A stretch of 48,257 nt of DNA from Sulfurospirillum sp. UBA4058 (GTDB taxonomy: Bacteria > Campylobacterota > Campylobacteria > Campylobacterales > Sulfurospirillaceae). Numbering within the stretch: the stretch's first letter is position 1; the number at the start of each line of letters is the position of its first letter. The translations under genes and the position numbers were made by a program. The notes under the pieces are model-generated. The model was not told where the DNA came from and searched no databases. It saw only the letters and a list, made by a program, of their open reading frames with translations. The stretch lies in NCBI GenBank assembly GCA_002382085.1, contig DFZK01000013.1, positions 1 to 48,257 on the forward strand, written 5' to 3'. Positions 41,943 to 48,257 of the stretch are shown here, piece by piece.

Positions 41943-42613
41943 GCTTCCTCCGGTAAGGGAAGTTTGGTTTCGTCAAAAAGGTACTTTTTATTTTGTACTT
42001 TGGTTAAGATACCTTGATCGCCGAGTTGTTTAAAAAGTTTGATGACGGTCGGTTTACTGACGTTGACCTGCTCCATAATTTCGCTGTAAGAGTAATTGAG
42101 CATATTGTCGCCGTCAAGATTTTTGATGATAAAACGGATAATTTCGACCTGTTTGCTATCGGTGACCGCGGAGATAGTTTTGATGATATTGTACGAACGT
42201 TCGATCTCTTTGGCTTGAATTTTCGGCAGTAAAACGTCATGCAGGGCATTGAGCAGTTCTTTAATGTTGACGGGTTTAATCAAATAGTTATCGACGTGGA
42301 GTTTGATGGCGTCTAGAAGGTACTCGGTATCGCTAAACGCGGTGGTGACGATGGAGGGCATTTCGATCTCCAAATCGTGTTTGAGCGTCCGTATAAAGTC
42401 CAAACCGTTGCTGTAGCGAAGGTGAATATCGGCGATAATAACGTCGATTTTTTCGGTTTTAATGATCTCTAACGCTTCGTCGATCGTTTGCACCGGATAG
42501 ATTTTCTTCACAAAATCTTCTAAGACCGAAGTCGTATGCTTGAGTAAATCCGCTTCGTCTTCGATATACAAGACGTTAAAGGTTCCTAAAAGTTCAAAAT
42601 TACGCTTGTTCAT
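41939..42613 (-). CDS. Response regulator with C-terminal helix-turn-helix
   Basis: This 224-residue protein has a receiver with acidic cluster at about 18-20, phospho-acceptor D62 (VIIADIHLRYSNG) and K in YLIKPV. A C-terminal winged helix-turn-helix (YSEIMEQVNVSKPTVIKLFK) is unlike the OmpR type. The ATG at 42613 overlaps the kinase gene end. From position it probably acts with the adjoining kinase and binding protein and controls formate dehydrogenase or sel expression. Confidence 0.9.
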   Translation of the reverse strand: MNKRNFELLGTFNVLYIEDEADLLKHTTSVLEDFVKKIYPVQTIDEALEIIKTEKIDVIIADIHLRYSNGLDFIRTLKHDLEIEMPSIVTTAFSDTEYLLDAIKLHVDNYLIKPVNIKELLNALHDVLLPKIQAKEIERSYNIIKTISAVTDSKQVEIIRFIIKNLDGDNMLNYSYSEIMEQVNVSKPTVIKLFKQLGDQGILTKVQNKKYLFDETKLPLPEEA

Positions 42614-44222
42614 CCTCTGCCTCGTCTAAATCAATCTGTTTCTTGGGTATTTCGATCGTAAACATCGTGCATGCAAAAAAATCTTTCGTCCCGAGTTTAT
42701 GGCGAATATTCTTACATGTAATCTTCCCGTGCATGTGTTTTTCGACCATTTGTTTTGACATGTAAAGCCCGATTCCCGTGCCCACACTTTTGTGTTTCGT
42801 CGTAAAATAGGGGTCGAACACTTTGGGTATTATATCACTTTTTATTCCGCCGCCGTTGTCGATGACGTTGACGAAAATACTCTGCGAATTTTGCTTGGAG
42901 ATAATATGAATGATCTTTGAACTCAGCTCCGTCTTACCCGCTAAAATGTCTTTGGAGTTTCCGATGAGGTTTAACAACACGTGAATCAGCTCGTTTTTAA
43001 AACCGAATGCTTCGATGTCGTTTCGAATAAAAAACCGTAGGGTAATCTCCTCTTTTTCCAGTTGGTATTTGGAAAGATCGATCGCTTTTTGGATGACGTC
43101 TTGAATGTGAAACGTCTTTTTACTTTTATTGGGATTGAAAAACGTACGAAAATCTTCCAAGGTTTCGGACATATTCGACGAAAGCAGTTCGGCGTCTTTG
43201 ACGCGAGAACTCACAAACGCCTCATCGAGTTTTCCCGCATAAAACTTACTCTCAAAACTTTGAATAATCATCATTAACGAGCCTAAAGGTTGTCTCCATT
43301 GATGCGCGATATTTTGAAGCATCTCTCCTAGCGAGGCGAGACGGGCTTGTTGAAACATAATGTTGTCTTTTTTACGACTGTTTTCGACTTCACGTTTGAT
43401 ACGCTGCTCCAAAGAGTTGTTCAAGTCTCTGAGTTCGTGCGTCTTTTCGGCGATATTCTCTTCCAAATAGTTGTGAATGTTCTTAAAGTGGTTGATGATG
43501 ATCAAAAGTACCATCGTGATGAAAAAGAAGATCATGCCGATGAGCAAGATGAGCATGTAGGTGCTGGTTTGAAACAGGCTGTCGTTGATCTGCTTTTCGG
43601 AGATCGATTGTTTGAGGTGGCTGGTGATCAAACTGGAAAGGTAGATGTTTAAGGAGTTGGTCGAGAGCATAATCGAATCGATCATCGCCAAAGCCTCTTG
43701 TTTTTTATGCTGTTTGAGTTGTTCGAGCAAAAGCGTGATTTGTGCGTCTAGTTCGTCCATTTTGAGGGAAATCTTTTCGACGATACCTTGTTGAAAAACG
43801 TTTTTTTCGGGTTTGTTAGGCGTGACTAAAAAGAGGCTCAGCCAACGACTCGCAAAATAGGGAACGCCTCCGATATGCATATTGGCGGCTTTTTGGTAAC
43901 TTTGCCATTGCTTTCGGATAATTTGTTGCGAAAGGTAAATGACCTCGATCGCATCGGGGCTACTGATTTGCTTGTCTTTGATGTCGCTCAAGGTTTCGGA
44001 GATATTTACGCGGTAGATGTCTTTAATCTCTTCCAAATCGACTTGCGGAAGCGTGTGTTTTTGAAACAACGTTTCGTAGTCGTACTTGAGCGCGAAGATG
44101 GAAACAAACATCAAAAAGCCGATGGTCATCGTACCGCTGAGAATAATCGTAATGAGTATTTTTGTTTTATTGCTAAATTTGATCGTTTCGAGTTTTTGAT
44201 TGATAAACTGAACCAGCGTCAT
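42600..44222 (-). CDS. Membrane sensor histidine kinase
   Basis: The ATG at 44222 directly follows the previous stop and gives 540 residues; a TTG ten codons upstream is less likely. A first membrane helix (about 25-45), a long helical periplasmic domain, a second helix (about 220-245), a coiled coil, the phospho-acceptor histidine in NIAHQWRQPLGSLM, and a HATPase with NLIGNSKD, VIDNGGGI and GTGIGLYMSK are visible. HQWRQPL-type kinases are common in this phylum. The adjoining binding protein probably presents its ligand. Confidence 0.9.
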   Translation of the reverse strand: MTLVQFINQKLETIKFSNKTKILITIILSGTMTIGFLMFVSIFALKYDYETLFQKHTLPQVDLEEIKDIYRVNISETLSDIKDKQISSPDAIEVIYLSQQIIRKQWQSYQKAANMHIGGVPYFASRWLSLFLVTPNKPEKNVFQQGIVEKISLKMDELDAQITLLLEQLKQHKKQEALAMIDSIMLSTNSLNIYLSSLITSHLKQSISEKQINDSLFQTSTYMLILLIGMIFFFITMVLLIIINHFKNIHNYLEENIAEKTHELRDLNNSLEQRIKREVENSRKKDNIMFQQARLASLGEMLQNIAHQWRQPLGSLMMIIQSFESKFYAGKLDEAFVSSRVKDAELLSSNMSETLEDFRTFFNPNKSKKTFHIQDVIQKAIDLSKYQLEKEEITLRFFIRNDIEAFGFKNELIHVLLNLIGNSKDILAGKTELSSKIIHIISKQNSQSIFVNVIDNGGGIKSDIIPKVFDPYFTTKHKSVGTGIGLYMSKQMVEKHMHGKITCKNIRHKLGTKDFFACTMFTIEIPKKQIDLDEAEDEQA

Positions 44223-44223
44223 C

Positions 44224-45387
44224 TTAATACTCGTATTTTTGGATAATTTCAAATTTACCTTGACGGTAGTTGGACAAATAGACGTTGTTCAGGAGTTGCG
44301 AATGCTTATAGTGCAGCGGAATGTTATCCAAACTGTTTTTGGGCAAGGTTTTTAAAGCGTGTAAAAATTTGGATCGGCTTAGAGGTCCTTGTACCGCTTT
44401 AAGTGCTTTAACGACGGACTTTGCCGACAAATAGGCTTCAAAAGAGACTAAGGATGGCTTCTCTTCGGGATAGTAAAAGGTAAGGTGTTCTAAATATTCC
44501 GCCGCTTCTTTCGAGTAAAAATCATTGTAAGAAGGGACGGTTTGCGAAAAGAGAATGTTCTCTCCGTTACCGTGAAGCTCATACATCAAAGCATCGGCAT
44601 TCACGAACGAAATCGGGCAAAAGATAATTTTTTGAGGGCAACACTCTTTCACTTTTTCGATAAAACGGGCCGTCGGTTTATACGCGCCGACCAACAAAAT
44701 CGCCTCGGGCTTCGCCGCTTCGATTTCATGAATCGCATGGCGAATGGAGAGCGTATTGCGTTTGTAGGTTCCTTCGGCGGAGAGCGTCAAGTTGCGTTTA
44801 AAAAGCGCATGCGAAAGGGCGATGTACCCCTCTTCGCCGTAGTCGTCGTTTTGGTAAAAAATCGCAAACCGCTTAATATTTTGCGTCGTCGTGAGGTGTT
44901 CGACCAAAGCATCGACTTCTTCTTCGTAGGAACTGCGGAAATTGACGATATTGTCCGCATCCTCGGTACGCAAGAAAGAAGCACCCGTATAAGGGGCGAT
45001 AAAAGGCGTACCGCTCTCTTCGACCAACGGTAAAACGCGTTTCACCGTCGGCGTTCCGACAAAGCCGAAAAGGGCAAAGACATTGTCTTTATGAAGTAAG
45101 GTAAGCGTGTTGCTCCATGTGTTTTCGGGTTCGTATTTGTCGTCGTAGCTGACGAGTTCGATGTTTTTCCCTTGAATGCCGCCTTTGGCGTTCGTGTAAC
45201 TAAAATAGGTATTGGCACCTACGACGATGTCTTTGCCTAAATGGCTATTGATGCCGCTGAGCGGTAACGATGCACCCAAAACGATGGATTCTTTAGGCAT
45301 GGCGGAGTGATAGATCGTGAAGATTCCCGTAAGCGCGACAAAACTGACCAAAATGACGGTTGCGACTAGGAAAACTTTATTAACCAA
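44224..45387 (-). CDS. Periplasmic binding protein (Leu/Ile/Val-type) of a sensory operon
   Basis: The preferred start is TTG at 45387, behind AGAGG and a TATAAT at 45416-45421, giving 387 residues; a TTG at 45459 is the alternative. An N-terminal membrane anchor (about 5-25) precedes a type I periplasmic binding fold beginning IVLGASLPLSGINSHLGK and containing GFVGTPTVKRVLPLVEESG. No ABC permease or ATPase follows; instead a kinase and regulator do, so it is likely a ligand sensor rather than a transporter subunit. Confidence 0.85.
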   Translation of the reverse strand: MVNKVFLVATVILVSFVALTGIFTIYHSAMPKESIVLGASLPLSGINSHLGKDIVVGANTYFSYTNAKGGIQGKNIELVSYDDKYEPENTWSNTLTLLHKDNVFALFGFVGTPTVKRVLPLVEESGTPFIAPYTGASFLRTEDADNIVNFRSSYEEEVDALVEHLTTTQNIKRFAIFYQNDDYGEEGYIALSHALFKRNLTLSAEGTYKRNTLSIRHAIHEIEAAKPEAILLVGAYKPTARFIEKVKECCPQKIIFCPISFVNADALMYELHGNGENILFSQTVPSYNDFYSKEAAEYLEHLTFYYPEEKPSLVSFEAYLSAKSVVKALKAVQGPLSRSKFLHALKTLPKNSLDNIPLHYKHSQLLNNVYLSNYRQGKFEIIQKYEY

Positions 45388-45415
45388 CTTTAGCCTCTGT
45401 GCGTTGAGATAAATT

Positions 45416-45421
45416 ATTATA
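45416..45421 (-). promoter_or_regulatory. -10 element of the sensory-selAB operon
   Basis: TATAAT on the minus strand (AGCTATAATAA) predicts a start about 22 bases before the TTG at 45387. It lies inside the longer reading frame, which favours the shorter protein. Confidence 0.5.
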
Positions 45422-45488
45422 GCTATATGAAGTTTAATCTTCTCCCAAAGAGAGTTCAATGCCCCTGTAATCGTTATATAAAAATATA

Positions 45489-45494
45489 TATAAT
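45489..45494 (+). promoter_or_regulatory. -10 element of the formate dehydrogenase accessory operon
   Basis: TATAAT within a TA-rich run (TATATATAATGATAAG) in the divergent region between the binding-protein and ferredoxin genes. A start near 45501 would give a leader of about 45 or 90 bases, depending on the start codon used. Confidence 0.5.
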
Positions 45495-45590
45495 GATAAG
45501 TAAACGTGATAATTTTTGTCTTGTTAAGATCGCTTTAAAGGTTTTATGCTTACAATACGGTCAACAAACATTTACCAACTGGACGTTGAA

Positions 45591-47273
45591 ATGCATCAAG
45601 AATTTGCTTACTTTAGTACAACACCGCTTGACTTTCCTTTGGGCGACGAGATCGACGTGCTGCATGCTTCAAACGAAGCGGAATACATCGTCTCCAACGA
45701 TCCTTGCGTAAAAGCAGTCATCTACGCCCCTGAAATTAACTTCTATCTTGCCCGTTCCAAAGACGTTTTGGCCCAAAAAATTCGCAACGTTTCGAAACTG
45801 TATGCGATTCGAGCCGTCGGGTTTGACTACGCACAAGACCAAGACTACGCTCAAGAAGTCGGCACGAAGCTACTTATCGTAACACAAGAACATGAAAATG
45901 AAGCATTGAAAGAGACGTTATCCTTAGAAGGTTATAGTGTTGTTACGCTTTTACCGTCGATGATTTTAGACGTGAACGGACATATCGGCGACTTAGTCGT
46001 GGTGTTAAAAAAAGACGATGATATTTTAGAATTGAGCTGCGATCAAATTCTTTGGTGGAATGCTCCGAGTTTTGCGATGAAACAAAGCGGTGTTTACGAT
46101 CCTTCGCTTCTAGGCGAAGAGGCGGCATTGAAAAAAATGCGCTCCAACACCGGTACGTACCGCTATAAAAACTTTATCAATTACGACAGTTCGATTTGCC
46201 AATACCACGAGCGTCGCGAAGAGGTATGCGGTAAATGTGCCGAAGTGTGCCCGACGGTAGCCATTTTAAAAGAAGACGAAACGAAACATTTGGTCTTTTC
46301 GCATATTGATTGTCACGGTTGCGGCGGCTGTATCAGCGTTTGCCCGAGCGGTGCTTTGGACTATACGCAGATGCCAAGACGCGCCTTTTCTTATATGAGC
46401 GAATACTACGAAGGAACGATTCCTTTGATTATTCCTCAAAAAATGGATTTGGATTTGATAACGATTCCTTTGAAAGAAAACGTTTTGCCGATGATGATCG
46501 AGGGCGAAAAATACCTCCACGAAGCGCATATGCTCAATCTCCTCCAAACATGCGGCAATCCGATCGTGTTTTACACCGATTTTATCTCCAAAGGTACGGG
46601 CGACGTTATTCGCATGATCAATGAAATTTTTGAACGCAAATACGCTAAAAAAGCGATTTTCGTCTGCCAAAACGCACAAGAGTTGAGTCATGCTTTCGAG
46701 ACGATGCAGCCTTTTCCGGAGTGTCGATACGGCATTAACGAAGAGGGTTTACGCAAACGCGAAATCTTTTCGGCACGTTTGGCACATTTGGTCGCAGATG
46801 AGGATTTGGGTACGGTACGAACCGGCGAACACGTTCATTACGGCGATATTAGCATTGATGGCGAAAAATGTACGTTGTGTTTAAGTTGCGTAGGTGCTTG
46901 TAACGTGAGGGCTTTAACGGCACATCCGGAAGACAATTCGTTGCGTTTCAACGCCTCGATTTGTACGAATTGCGGTTATTGCGAAGCGACCTGTCCGGAA
47001 AAAGGGTGTTTGAGCGTGATTAAAGACGAACTTCGATTGAACCCGACATGGTTTTCCCAACGCATCATGGCGCAAGACGAACTTTTCAAATGTACCGAGT
47101 GCGGCAAAGAGTTTGCGACGGCAAAAGCGGTACGGAAAATTGCCGCCATTATGACACCTTTGTTCTTGGGCGATCCGGTGAAACTCAAAACGCTTTATTG
47201 CTGTCCCGATTGCAAAGCAAAAGTGATTTTTAAAGCTTCCGTCGAAGCGAACGTTAACGAAACGGTAGGATAA
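45591..47273 (+). CDS. Multi-cluster 4Fe-4S ferredoxin-like protein of the formate dehydrogenase locus
   Basis: The chosen ATG at 45591 gives 560 residues; ATG 45546 behind AAAGG is nearly as good. Two ferredoxin pairs are present: CGKCAEVCP and CHGCGGCISVCP near residues 211-255, and CTLCLSCVGAC and CTNCGYCEATCP near 425-470. A C-terminal CTECGKEF...CCPDC pair could bind zinc or iron. There is no signal peptide. In this phylum such proteins precede a TorD-like chaperone, a small Tat protein and FdhA, so it probably assists formate dehydrogenase maturation or electron transfer. Confidence 0.88.
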   Translation: MHQEFAYFSTTPLDFPLGDEIDVLHASNEAEYIVSNDPCVKAVIYAPEINFYLARSKDVLAQKIRNVSKLYAIRAVGFDYAQDQDYAQEVGTKLLIVTQEHENEALKETLSLEGYSVVTLLPSMILDVNGHIGDLVVVLKKDDDILELSCDQILWWNAPSFAMKQSGVYDPSLLGEEAALKKMRSNTGTYRYKNFINYDSSICQYHERREEVCGKCAEVCPTVAILKEDETKHLVFSHIDCHGCGGCISVCPSGALDYTQMPRRAFSYMSEYYEGTIPLIIPQKMDLDLITIPLKENVLPMMIEGEKYLHEAHMLNLLQTCGNPIVFYTDFISKGTGDVIRMINEIFERKYAKKAIFVCQNAQELSHAFETMQPFPECRYGINEEGLRKREIFSARLAHLVADEDLGTVRTGEHVHYGDISIDGEKCTLCLSCVGACNVRALTAHPEDNSLRFNASICTNCGYCEATCPEKGCLSVIKDELRLNPTWFSQRIMAQDELFKCTECGKEFATAKAVRKIAAIMTPLFLGDPVKLKTLYCCPDCKAKVIFKASVEANVNETVG

Positions 47274-47276
47274 AAA

Positions 47277-47993
47277 ATGCAAACCAACGATAAAGCGATC
47301 CATCAAGCAAGAGCGTTGTATTACACGTTCTTTACAAAGATATTTAGTTTCAACGCTCAGGCAGAGAAATATGCTCCGATAGCAGATTTGTTAAAAATTT
47401 TTATCGCCAATCCGCTCGATGAAGAGTCCGATGCGGCGTTTCGCTCGCTTGATGCACATTTACGTTCCGAAGGGTGTGAAGCACTCAAGCAAGAATACGA
47501 CGACGTATTTGTCTCTCCCGAGAGCTCGTTTATTCCCATTAGCGCATCTTATTACGACGAGGGACGCGACGACGGTCAAAAAAGGGTCAAAGCGGCGGGT
47601 TTAGTGTTTCGTTCCAAATTTCGCAAAAACGATTCGGTATGTAACGACTCGGAAGATCAAGTGCTCTTTTTATTTCAATTGATGAGTCGATTGATCGAAG
47701 CGGGCGTTGCGGGGGATGAAGAGAGTTTGGCATTGGCAAAAGAGGTTTTTTCCGAAATTATTAACGATTTTATCGATGAATTTACCGCATTGTTGTTTCA
47801 ACACGAAAAAAGCTTCTTTTATAAAAATACGGCGATTGTCTTAAAAACATTTATTGCTTTTGAGCGTTTGTTTTTAAATATCGAGGCTTCGCATAAAATT
47901 GCAAGCGAAGAAAGAGCCAGTGCGGTCATTCAAAAAGACAGAAAACCTTTAACGCAAAGGGTAAGACGTAACTTGGATGAAATCGTCTTGTGA
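47277..47993 (+). CDS. TorD-family chaperone for a molybdoenzyme
   Basis: This 238-residue all-helical protein has the TorD/DmsD-like motif EYDDVFVSPESSFIPISASYYDEG (the core is YDDVFVSPESS, about residues 77-87). Such chaperones bind the Tat leader of a molybdoenzyme and hold it for cofactor insertion. It starts 3 bases after the ferredoxin gene. The likely client is the periplasmic formate dehydrogenase expected to the right of the window. Three hairpins follow its stop. Confidence 0.85.
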   Translation: MQTNDKAIHQARALYYTFFTKIFSFNAQAEKYAPIADLLKIFIANPLDEESDAAFRSLDAHLRSEGCEALKQEYDDVFVSPESSFIPISASYYDEGRDDGQKRVKAAGLVFRSKFRKNDSVCNDSEDQVLFLFQLMSRLIEAGVAGDEESLALAKEVFSEIINDFIDEFTALLFQHEKSFFYKNTAIVLKTFIAFERLFLNIEASHKIASEERASAVIQKDRKPLTQRVRRNLDEIVL

Positions 47994-48003
47994 CGTTTGT
48001 GCG

Positions 48004-48034
48004 CTACAAATATGCAAAAACCGCATATTTGTAG
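48004..48034 (+). other. Hairpin 1 in the torD-like/Tat-protein intergenic region
   Basis: CTACAAATATGC (48004-48015) pairs perfectly with GCATATTTGTAG (48023-48034), a 12-bp stem with a 7-base loop and no U-tract, 10 bases after the stop codon. Confidence 0.75.
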
Positions 48035-48036
48035 GG

Positions 48037-48070
48037 GTTTTCAAAGAGAGAATCGTCTCTTTTTGAAAAC
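48037..48070 (+). other. Hairpin 2 in the torD-like/Tat-protein intergenic region
   Basis: GTTTTCAAAGAGAGA (48037-48051) pairs with TCTCTTTTTGAAAAC (48056-48070): 15 bp with one G-U pair and an ATCG loop. It lies 2 bases after hairpin 1. Confidence 0.75.
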
Positions 48071-48084
48071 TCTTTTCGAAGAGT
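48069..48084 (+). other. Hairpin 3 in the torD-like/Tat-protein intergenic region
   Basis: ACTCTT (48069-48074) pairs with AAGAGT (48079-48084) around a TTCG loop. It shares two bases with hairpin 2, so the stems compete at their junction. Confidence 0.6.
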
Positions 48085-48123
48085 AGACACGAAAACTTAT
48101 TCCTAAACAGGAGGTTTAAGAAG

Positions 48124-48257
48124 ATGCACGAGAACAGAAGGGACTTTCTGAGAAAAGCCCTTGGTACGACGGCGGTGGTAGCGACCGCAGGAGCGAGCGG
48201 CGTTTTGGCAAGCTCGAAAGAGAGTGCTAAAAGCACAAACGGTGTCGTTTATGGGAA
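48124..48257 (+). CDS. Small twin-arginine-signal protein of the formate dehydrogenase locus (cut by window end)
   Basis: The ATG at 48124 follows a strong AGGAGG. The first 44 codons encode RRDFLRKALG, a canonical Tat motif, then a hydrophobic Ala/Val/Gly-rich segment and the start of a Ser/Lys-rich mature part. It is open at the window end. Small Tat proteins of this kind lie directly upstream of fdhA in Campylobacterota and are thought to accompany the catalytic subunit during export. Confidence 0.85.
   Translation, partial: MHENRRDFLRKALGTTAVVATAGASGVLASSKESAKSTNGVVYG

Noticed and set aside
44224..45387. ABC amino-acid transporter operon
   Set aside because: Only the binding protein is present; no permease or ATPase gene follows, and a kinase gene adjoins instead.
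36770..48257. tRNA-Sec (selC) near selA and selB
   Set aside because: No cloverleaf with a UCA anticodon and long variable arm was found; the only tRNA seen is tRNA-Ser(GGA) at 27657.

Overview
The window looks like a chromosomal segment of a free-living member of the Campylobacterota, most likely Sulfurospirillum or a close relative. This is inferred from protein style, not from a search. The clues are a compact Cas9 of the Campylobacter type II-C kind, two OmpR-type regulator / ArsS-like kinase pairs, a cytosolic zinc-binding chemoreceptor, a PsiE protein, and an Fe-S protein / TorD-like chaperone / small Tat protein triad of the sort that precedes formate dehydrogenase in this phylum. No phage structural gene, transposase or integrase was seen.

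Layout. Positions 1-4489 are the cas end of a type II-C CRISPR locus: the terminal repeat, then cas2, cas1 and cas9 leftward, and a divergent tracrRNA with its own promoter. Positions 4611-7911 hold an EF-hand protein, a response regulator/kinase pair and a CheY. Positions 8122-10279 carry a small Lys-rich exported protein and an operon of a Tat-exported transglutaminase-like protein with MerT-like and MerP-like proteins. Positions 10304-19234 hold an AT-rich orphan membrane gene, a LysE exporter, a DEAD-box helicase, a stand-alone cysteine-type formate dehydrogenase-like enzyme, an esterase, an AraC/DMT-transporter pair and a lipoprotein. Positions 19370-21685 are the three-gene AmmeMemoRadiSam cluster. 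Positions 21677-29000 hold an AraC/GyrI-like regulator, a TetR-GNAT operon divergent from an AhpD-like gene, an AspT-type transporter with a coupled unknown gene, the chemoreceptor, tRNA-Ser(GGA) and an orphan adenine methyltransferase. Positions 28920-36764 hold a second kinase/regulator pair with a PAS-only protein, a DsbC-like protein, an HD-domain protein, a possible 26-residue membrane peptide, a MarR-YceI-pirin regulon and PsiE.

The right end (36770-48257) is the most coherent unit. A leftward run of tightly packed genes encodes a periplasmic binding protein, a histidine kinase, a response regulator, SelA, SelB and a GGDEF-EAL protein. Divergent from it is a rightward formate dehydrogenase accessory cluster: a multi-cluster ferredoxin, a TorD-like chaperone, three consecutive RNA hairpins and a small Tat protein cut by the window end. 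I infer that the sensory genes and the selenocysteine machinery serve a formate dehydrogenase lying just beyond the window.

The strongest signal not explained by genes is the palindrome TTACATGTAA. The core TACATGTA occurs at least 18 times, about half of them between genes. In four places it sits 9-11 bases before a start codon and runs straight into the Shine-Dalgarno sequence. Other noteworthy signals are a hairpin that would hide the cas1 ribosome binding site, a sharply AT-rich segment confined to the PAM-interacting end of cas9, paired operator-like palindromes for the TetR and MarR regulators, and a probable leaderless response-regulator transcript.
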